Origin: Bacteroidota bacterium
GTDB taxonomy: Bacteria > Bacteroidota > Bacteroidia > Cytophagales > Cyclobacteriaceae
Direction of reading: 5' to 3'
DNA: 45,349 nucleotides
Assembly (NCBI GenBank): GCA_022571715.1
Contig: JACZXH010000021.1
Span: 1 to 45,349 of the forward strand
Position numbers and translations under genes: made by a program. Positions 41,215-45,349 of this stretch are shown piece after piece. Each line of letters begins with the position of its first letter. The first letter of the stretch is position 1. A model generated the notes under the pieces. That model was given only the letters and a program-made list of their open reading frames with translations. It had not been told where the DNA came from and searched no databases.

Positions 41215-43407
41215 ATGAAAAGGTTATTATTCATTGTGTGCCTTTTTGCATTTACAAATGCATATACCCAAAATACATTTCAGGCAGTCATTAAAGACGC
41301 TCATACCAAAGAACCCTTAATCGGTGCCACAGCCGTATTAGAAGGCACATCAACCGGAGCAAGCGCCGACCTTAATGGCCTGGTAACAATCAGCAACATT
41401 CCAAACGGTAAACAGATTATCGTTTTTTCCTTTGTCGGTTACGAAACCCACAAAGACACTTTTGAATTTCCCTTATCCTCTAACCAACAGGTTATTATCT
41501 TTTTGGAAGGTGGGGAAGAAATGGAAGAAGTGATTATCACTGCCACCAGAAGCAGCAGAACAATTGAAGAAATTCCCACCCGTATAGAATTCTTAGGAGC
41601 CGAAGAACTGGAGGAAAAAGCCGTAATGAACTCCACCAATATCGCAATGCTGCTAAGAGAAAGCACAGGAATACAAATGCAGCAAACATCCGCCAATTCA
41701 GCTAACCAAAGCATCCGCATTCAGGGGCTTGGCGGGCGTTATACACAAATCTTAAAAGACGGCTTCCCCTTGTTTGGCGGTTTCTCTAGCGGATTGAGTA
41801 TTATGCAAATACCACCCCTTGACCTCAAACAAGTGGAAGTGATTAAAGGAAGTGCATCTACCCTATACGGTGGCGGAGCCATTGCCGGGTTGATTAACCT
41901 TGTTACTAAAAAGCCTGCTGACGATGAGCCCGAACTCAGCATAATGCTTAACCAAACCAGTGCAATGGGAACCACTGCAAACGGTTTTTATGCCCAAAAA
42001 TTCAACAAAACAGGTTTCTCCCTATACGTTTCCGGCAACAGGCAGGAACCCTACGACCCCAACAAAGACGGTTTCTCTGACATTCCACAAGTCAGGAGCA
42101 TTACACTCAATTCAAAATTCTTTTGGTATCCCAATGACAGCACTACCCTCTGGCTGGGTATTAACACCACATTGGAAGACCGCATTGGCGGAGATATTTT
42201 GGTCATTGACGGAAAGCCCGACTCCCTGCATACCTTCACTGAGCAAAACCTTTCCAAGCGGTTTTCAACCCAATTGGCATTTGACAAAACATTTAAAAAT
42301 GCTGCACAACTCAGTTTCCGCAACAGCATCAGCTATTTCGACCGTGAAATAAACATTCCCAATTATCGCTTTCAAGGCAACCAGATTGCCAGTTTTTCAG
42401 AAACCACCTATGCTCTTGAAAAAGAGAAAACCCACTGGATTTTTGGCGCCAACCTCTTTATCGATAATTTCAAGGAAAACCCACTTTCCAACCCTTCTGT
42501 AAGAGACTATCAAAACATCACCGTTGGCGGATTCACTCAAAACACTTGGGATATGAATCCGAAATTGGCAATAGAAAGCGGACTGCGAACCGACTACAAC
42601 ACGAACTACGGAACATTTGTTTTACCGAGAATCTCATTGCTTTTCAAACCAAACAAGAAACTTTCAGGACGTTTAGGTGGCGGAATGGGCTACAAGCTGC
42701 CCACTATTTTCACCGAAGAAGCCGAAGCACTCACCTTTCGAAACATTCTACCCATTGACAGGAACACAGTCAAAGCTGAAAATTCCGTTGGCGGAAACTT
42801 TGACATCAACTACAAAACCATTATCGGCAATAAAATGACTTTTTCCATCAATCAATTGTTCTTTTATACCCAACTCAACAATGCCCTTGTACTATCACAA
42901 AACATTGCAAACGAAACTTACTTTTTTGAAAATGCTAATGGAACAATTGATAGCAGGGGCTTTGAATCCAACGTTAAACTAACCTATGGAGATTTCAAAC
43001 TGTTCCTGCAATACGCCTTTATAGACGCAAAGCTTAATTACGCCAACATAAATGATCAGAAACCCTTAACCCCAAAGCACAATGCCGGTGCCGTTTTGGT
43101 TTTCGAACAGCATAGCAAATGGAGAATTGGCTTTGAAACATATTATACAGGGCAACAATTTCTCAGCGATTACACCCAAACACGCGATTACTGGATAGTG
43201 GGACTGATGGTCTTGCGGGAGTTAAAATACTTCAGCTTATTCCTCAATTTTGAGAACTTCCTTGACACAAGGCAATCACGCTATCAGGAAATAGTACAAC
43301 CCCCAACCAACAACCCCACATTTGCAGAAATTTGGGCACCTACGGATGGATTTGTAGTAAACGGTGGGTTTATATGGAAACTTTTTGCAGGGGAAGAACA
43401 TCATTGA
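41215..43407 (+). CDS. TonB-dependent outer membrane receptor
   Basis: The protein has 730 residues. Signal peptide MKRLLFIVCLFAFTNAYTQ. A carboxypeptidase-regulatory-like domain (about 22-105, with EPLIGATAVLEGTSTGASAD and SFVGYETHKDTF) leads to the TonB box-like EEVIITATR. The plug (about 110-230) has IRIQGLGGRYTQILKDGFPL and VEVIKGSASTLYGGGAIAGL. The barrel follows (GGFTQNTWDMNPKLAIESGL; NGTIDSRGFESNVKLTYGDF). Together with the Cys-rich upstream protein it suggests uptake of a metal complex, by inference. Codons end in C far more often than in the neighbouring AT-rich cassettes, and both sides carry related repeats, so the module probably arrived separately. Confidence 0.93.
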   Translation: MKRLLFIVCLFAFTNAYTQNTFQAVIKDAHTKEPLIGATAVLEGTSTGASADLNGLVTISNIPNGKQIIVFSFVGYETHKDTFEFPLSSNQQVIIFLEGGEEMEEVIITATRSSRTIEEIPTRIEFLGAEELEEKAVMNSTNIAMLLRESTGIQMQQTSANSANQSIRIQGLGGRYTQILKDGFPLFGGFSSGLSIMQIPPLDLKQVEVIKGSASTLYGGGAIAGLINLVTKKPADDEPELSIMLNQTSAMGTTANGFYAQKFNKTGFSLYVSGNRQEPYDPNKDGFSDIPQVRSITLNSKFFWYPNDSTTLWLGINTTLEDRIGGDILVIDGKPDSLHTFTEQNLSKRFSTQLAFDKTFKNAAQLSFRNSISYFDREINIPNYRFQGNQIASFSETTYALEKEKTHWIFGANLFIDNFKENPLSNPSVRDYQNITVGGFTQNTWDMNPKLAIESGLRTDYNTNYGTFVLPRISLLFKPNKKLSGRLGGGMGYKLPTIFTEEAEALTFRNILPIDRNTVKAENSVGGNFDINYKTIIGNKMTFSINQLFFYTQLNNALVLSQNIANETYFFENANGTIDSRGFESNVKLTYGDFKLFLQYAFIDAKLNYANINDQKPLTPKHNAGAVLVFEQHSKWRIGFETYYTGQQFLSDYTQTRDYWIVGLMVLRELKYFSLFLNFENFLDTRQSRYQEIVQPPTNNPTFAEIWAPTDGFVVNGGFIWKLFAGEEHH

Positions 43408-43467
43408 AGGGTCTGTTCAATAAACAGTGTCAGATAAGAATATTATTATCCCACGCAGAAGTCACAT

Positions 43468-43572
43468 ACATTTGCAATTTCGCTCATACCATCCTGCAAA
43501 CCCAATAATTGCAAAAGAATGTGGCTGCCCCACTAAAAAAAAGAAAAAAGCCCCCTAAAAAACAAAATATTT
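43468..43572. repeat. Right flank of the TonB module: hairpin plus terminal inverted repeat
   Basis: ACATT-TGCAATT (43468-43479) pairs with AATTGCA (43507-43513) and AATGT (43518-43522). The loop TCGCTCATACCATCCTGCAA resembles that of the left flank in direct orientation. AAAAAACAAAATATTT (43557-43572) is an exact inverted match to 40605-40620. No gene is visible in 43408-43630. Confidence 0.5.
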
Positions 43573-43630
43573 CTGGTATTTGGCATTAAAATAACGTCAT
43601 TGCGTTAGACAGAAATTTGCAAAACAGAAA

Positions 43631-43763
43631 ATAACAGCAAGTATGGCACATAGCCGTATTGTAGTCATCAAGGCAAATGAATAGTAAATTTGAAAATATT
43701 TGTAATCAAAAGAAATCCTGCAAATAAGCGGCTAAGTACCATACTTGCGGGCCGTTGTAAACC
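43631..43763 (+). other. Long attC-like site upstream of cassette 4
   Basis: A 20-base stem with two mismatches, 43637-43656 (GCAAGTATGG...TAGCCG) against 43729-43748 (CGGCTAAG...ACTTGC), encloses a 72-base loop. ATAAC (43631-43635) sits in R'' position and GTTGTAAACC (43754-43763) in R' position. Overall about 130 bases, like the larger attC sites of chromosomal integrons. The matching left boundary for its own cassette was not found. Confidence 0.65.
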
Positions 43764-43852
43764 ATGAATAGTATTGAGTATGATTAATAATTAAACCGTA
43801 TCTGTAAGAAAATAGTTGATATTATACTGCCAAAAACTAAATAAATTAATAT

Positions 43853-44158
43853 ATGAAAGCGAAAACCACCTCATTTGATCAATTACTGGACAAGGAGAAG
43901 TGTGTAAACTTCTTCGTTCGGTACGGTTATTATATTCATACAGAGGATGAAGGTGCCCTGGTGTTAAAAAAAACAGGTACGTTGTTTACTTTTTCTGGCG
44001 AGAAAATTCCCAAGGAATTATCTATTTTCTTCAAGGATAATAGTACCGAATTATCATTGAAATACGATGCGTCAGTCTTATTTGACACTGGTGATTTGCA
44101 AAAAGAATTTGATAGAATTTTGAATCTTATGAGGGCCAATATGAATAGGATGGTTTAA
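43853..44158 (+). CDS. Cassette 4: small protein of unknown function
   Basis: The protein has 101 residues with no signal peptide or membrane helix. It has a mixed alpha/beta look: KEKCVNFFVRYGYYIHTEDE, GALVLKKTGTLFTFSGEKIP, then ELSLKYDASVLFDTGDLQKE and a C-terminal helix. I do not recognise the family. It is the only ORF between boundary GTTGTAAACC at 43754 and its matching right end at 44223, so it is the cassette's single gene. The 90 bases before its ATG are non-coding. Confidence 0.65.
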   Translation: MKAKTTSFDQLLDKEKCVNFFVRYGYYIHTEDEGALVLKKTGTLFTFSGEKIPKELSIFFKDNSTELSLKYDASVLFDTGDLQKEFDRILNLMRANMNRMV

Positions 44159-44222
44159 TTTCAAGGCAATATTTATGTAAGGTCTTCTGTCATTTCTGAT
44201 CCATTTATATTGGACATCACAC

Positions 44223-44350
44223 GGTTTACAACAAATGCTAAAAATGAATATGCGAACTGAGCTTTTAGACAGGTATTTGGTAAATTCAAACTTATTCAGG
44301 TCTAGCAAGTCGGGCTGTAAGCCCCTCATTTTAGCTGGCCGTTGTGTGCA
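44223..44350 (+). other. attC-like site 4
   Basis: GGTTTACAAC (44223-44232) is the exact reverse complement of this cassette's left end. The stem GCTAAAAATG (44237-44246) / CATTTTAGC (44327-44335) has one bulged A, a feature typical of attC strand recognition. The next boundary GTTGTGTGCA begins at 44341. Length about 128 bases. Confidence 0.7.
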
Positions 44351-44364
44351 ATTGAATAAAATGA

Positions 44365-44850
44365 ATGTCTAGCCAAAACGTAAAAATCATGAAGTCTAAA
44401 GGAGTAAAATTCAAACCTCAATTTTTGTTGATACTTGGCCTAATTATTATTGTAGGAGCCTGCAATCAGATGAGCGAAAAAGTAGAGGATAAGTCTGCAG
44501 GATTAAACGGAGGATTTGAGGTATCTAAAAATGGACTACCTGTAAACTGGCAAATGTATACGCCAAATACTGTTCCAGGTGCAGTTTTTAAGATTGTACT
44601 TGACAAAGATGATTTTAAAGAAGGTGAACAATCTCTAAAATTTGAAGTTGAAAAGTGTTCTTCTATTGGTGGTTGGAAATCTCCTGGTTTTACAAATGAG
44701 TTTTTTGAAGTCGGTAAATATGAAGGAGAAGGTCGTTATAAATTGAGTTTTTGGGTAAAGAATAATGGAGCAAAATTTAATATAACTGCTGGAGGGATTA
44801 CCGCAAAAGAGCAGGAGGAATTCAGGTTGGAAGATCAGGAAAAAAACTGA
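44365..44850 (+). CDS. Cassette 5: truncated lipoprotein with CBM/jelly-roll-like domain and borrowed tail
   Basis: The protein has 161 residues from 44365; the in-frame ATG at 44389 is an alternative start. The signal FLLILGLIIIVGAC ends in a lipobox cysteine. The domain GLNGGFEVSKNGLPVNWQMY, EGEQSLKFEVEK and YKLSFWVKNNGAKFNITAGG resembles carbohydrate-binding jelly rolls of the CBM4/9 type but is cut before the last strands. The final 16 codons, from 44801 (AKEQEEFRLEDQEKN), come from the direct repeat and copy the end of the phosphoesterase. The cassette's own attC is therefore missing. Probably a fused, truncated product. Confidence 0.7.
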   Translation: MSSQNVKIMKSKGVKFKPQFLLILGLIIIVGACNQMSEKVEDKSAGLNGGFEVSKNGLPVNWQMYTPNTVPGAVFKIVLDKDDFKEGEQSLKFEVEKCSSIGGWKSPGFTNEFFEVGKYEGEGRYKLSFWVKNNGAKFNITAGGITAKEQEEFRLEDQEKN

Positions 44851-45349
44851 CATGAATTCCAAAACATAGTTTCTTTAAATGAGTAAACGGCCCAGATAAT
44901 TCTGGGTTGAAAATCCGGTTTGTTATGCGCCAAAACAGGACTGGTCGTGGCGGATTGGCATTGTATTAATATTGATATCCGTAATTGGCTATTTGTATTA
45001 ATTTGAATATATTGGAAAGACGAATTATTCCACTCAGTATTTTTAAATGCACACGAATGTTCGGATAATGCATGGGACTGAGGGGGCGAAGCTTTGAAGG
45101 AATTACAAGAATTATAAGAGGTCATTTCCGGAAACACAATTACTGAATAACGTTTACCACATTAAACATAAAGCGATCTTATCCACTATTTATGGATGTG
45201 GTTTACGAATTTCAGAGTGCGCGGCATTAAAAATTGTGGACATTGATTCTATCAACCACAGAGTATGGGTTCGTGATGGCAAAGGAAGAAAGGACAGGAT
45301 AACCTTATTGCCAGAGAGCTTACTCGTTCAGCTCCGCAATTATTACAAG
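44801..45349 (+). repeat. Direct repeat copy 2, running off the window
   Basis: It matches copy 1 (36231-36662) with few changes but retains 114 bp (45105-45218) absent there. It carries the same 15-residue coding tail, hairpin (44891-44906) and AT-rich spacer. At 45349 the match to copy 1 is still running. Confidence 0.95.
45098..45349 (+). pseudogene. Second tyrosine recombinase core with first Arg box intact, 5'-truncated and cut by window end
   Basis: An open frame without a start codon follows a TGA at 45095-45097. It reads KRSFPETQLLNNVYHIKHKA, then ILSTIYGCGLRISECAALKI with the first catalytic arginine at 45206-45208, and continues as VRDGKGRKDRITLLP. The N-terminal arm-binding domain is absent upstream; a frame with LKELQEL before a stop hints at a frameshifted remnant. 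The part shared with copy 1 differs by single substitutions. The remaining boxes lie beyond the window. Confidence 0.8.

Larger units (their letters stand above)
36982..44800 (+). mobile_element. Integron-like gene cassette array
   Basis: Small plus-strand genes are separated by hairpin sites. For each complete unit the left boundary is the reverse complement of its own right boundary. Unit 1: GTTGTGTGCC (37006) and GACACACAAC (37984), 9/10. Unit 2: GTTAACG (38032) and CGTTAAC (39292), 7/7. Unit 3: GTTAGCCACC (39337) and GGTGGCTAAC (40333), 10/10. Unit 4: GTTGTAAACC (43754) and GGTTTACAAC (44223), 10/10. Unit 5 starts with GTTGTGTGCA (44341) but has lost its right end. This is expected when cassettes circularise through attC sites (R' at the left, R'' at the right). 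A TonB-receptor module (about 40400-43630) interrupts the array. The only integrase in view is the decayed one upstream. Confidence 0.75.

Noticed and set aside
43604-43610. GTTAGAC as an extra cassette boundary
   Set aside because: It matches GTTRRRY, but no reverse-complement partner or ORF follows before the next boundary.
36982-44800. Reading the regularly spaced hairpins as a CRISPR-like or ordinary terminator series
   Set aside because: The sites differ in sequence and are hundreds of bases apart, and the boundary self-complementarity within each unit is not explained by terminators or CRISPR repeats.
44835-45137. Minus-strand ORF of 100 codons in repeat copy 2 (and its counterpart at 36252-36542)
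   Set aside because: It is repeated only because the DNA is repeated. It spans a non-coding spacer and part of the recombinase and has no recognisable features.

Overview
The window looks like a chromosomal segment of a low-GC member of the Bacteroidota, probably a Cytophagia-like lineage. Four things point that way: promoters of the TAnnTTTG (-7) type, a TonB receptor with an N-terminal carboxypeptidase-regulatory-like domain, a WG-repeat protein, and a sufBCDSE-DUF59 gene order. Shine-Dalgarno sites are weak or absent. No rRNA, tRNA or CRISPR array was seen.

Bases 1-5300 are strewn with gene debris around intact genes. There is a 5'-cut OsmC gene with an inverted intact paralogue, and frameshifted relics of a zinc-type quinone reductase, a PNPOx-like flavoprotein and the first residues of GAPDH. 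The intact minus-strand genes from 8869 down to 861 form a detoxification/redox island: AhpD-like protein, isochorismatase-fold hydrolase, DUF1348, alpha/beta hydrolase, PNPOx-like protein, MOSC-ferredoxin reductase fusion, OsmC and a disulfide oxidoreductase. A PAS-type sigma-54 activator (9036-10967) lies just upstream, and a sigma-54-like promoter (8917-8933) sits between it and the island.

Bases 11056-21060 hold a frameshifted small ORF and housekeeping or isolated genes: AlkA-like glycosylase, amidohydrolase lipoprotein, WG-repeat protein, triple helix-hairpin-helix membrane protein and a 1340-residue SF1 helicase. Bases 21622-26898 have a metal theme. An ArsR-family regulator has two matching operators and is followed by a MerT-type transporter carrying two HMA domains. 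Then come a KirBac channel and a four-gene envelope module (two cytochromes c, a His-rich outer membrane protein and a His-rich lipoprotein). Bases 27035-33212 are the SUF Fe-S assembly operon plus a bacilliredoxin, with Fur/PerR-type palindromes at its promoter. Bases 33485-36280 encode a YVTN-propeller/phosphoesterase lipoprotein.

The most unusual part is 36231-45349. Two near-identical direct repeats of at least 430 bp carry the 3' tail of the phosphoesterase gene and a decayed tyrosine recombinase. They bracket about 8 kb of small same-strand genes. These genes are separated by hairpin sites, and in four of four complete units the left boundary (GTTRnnn type) is the reverse complement of the unit's own right boundary. 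That is the hallmark of integron gene cassettes (R' and R'' of one attC). I interpret it as an integron-like cassette array next to a broken, non-canonical integrase. Its cargo is a four-TM protein, a nucleotidyltransferase gene overlapping an unknown partner, a GIY-YIG protein, small unknown proteins and a truncated lipoprotein. A TonB-receptor module with different base composition and its own flanking repeats interrupts the array.
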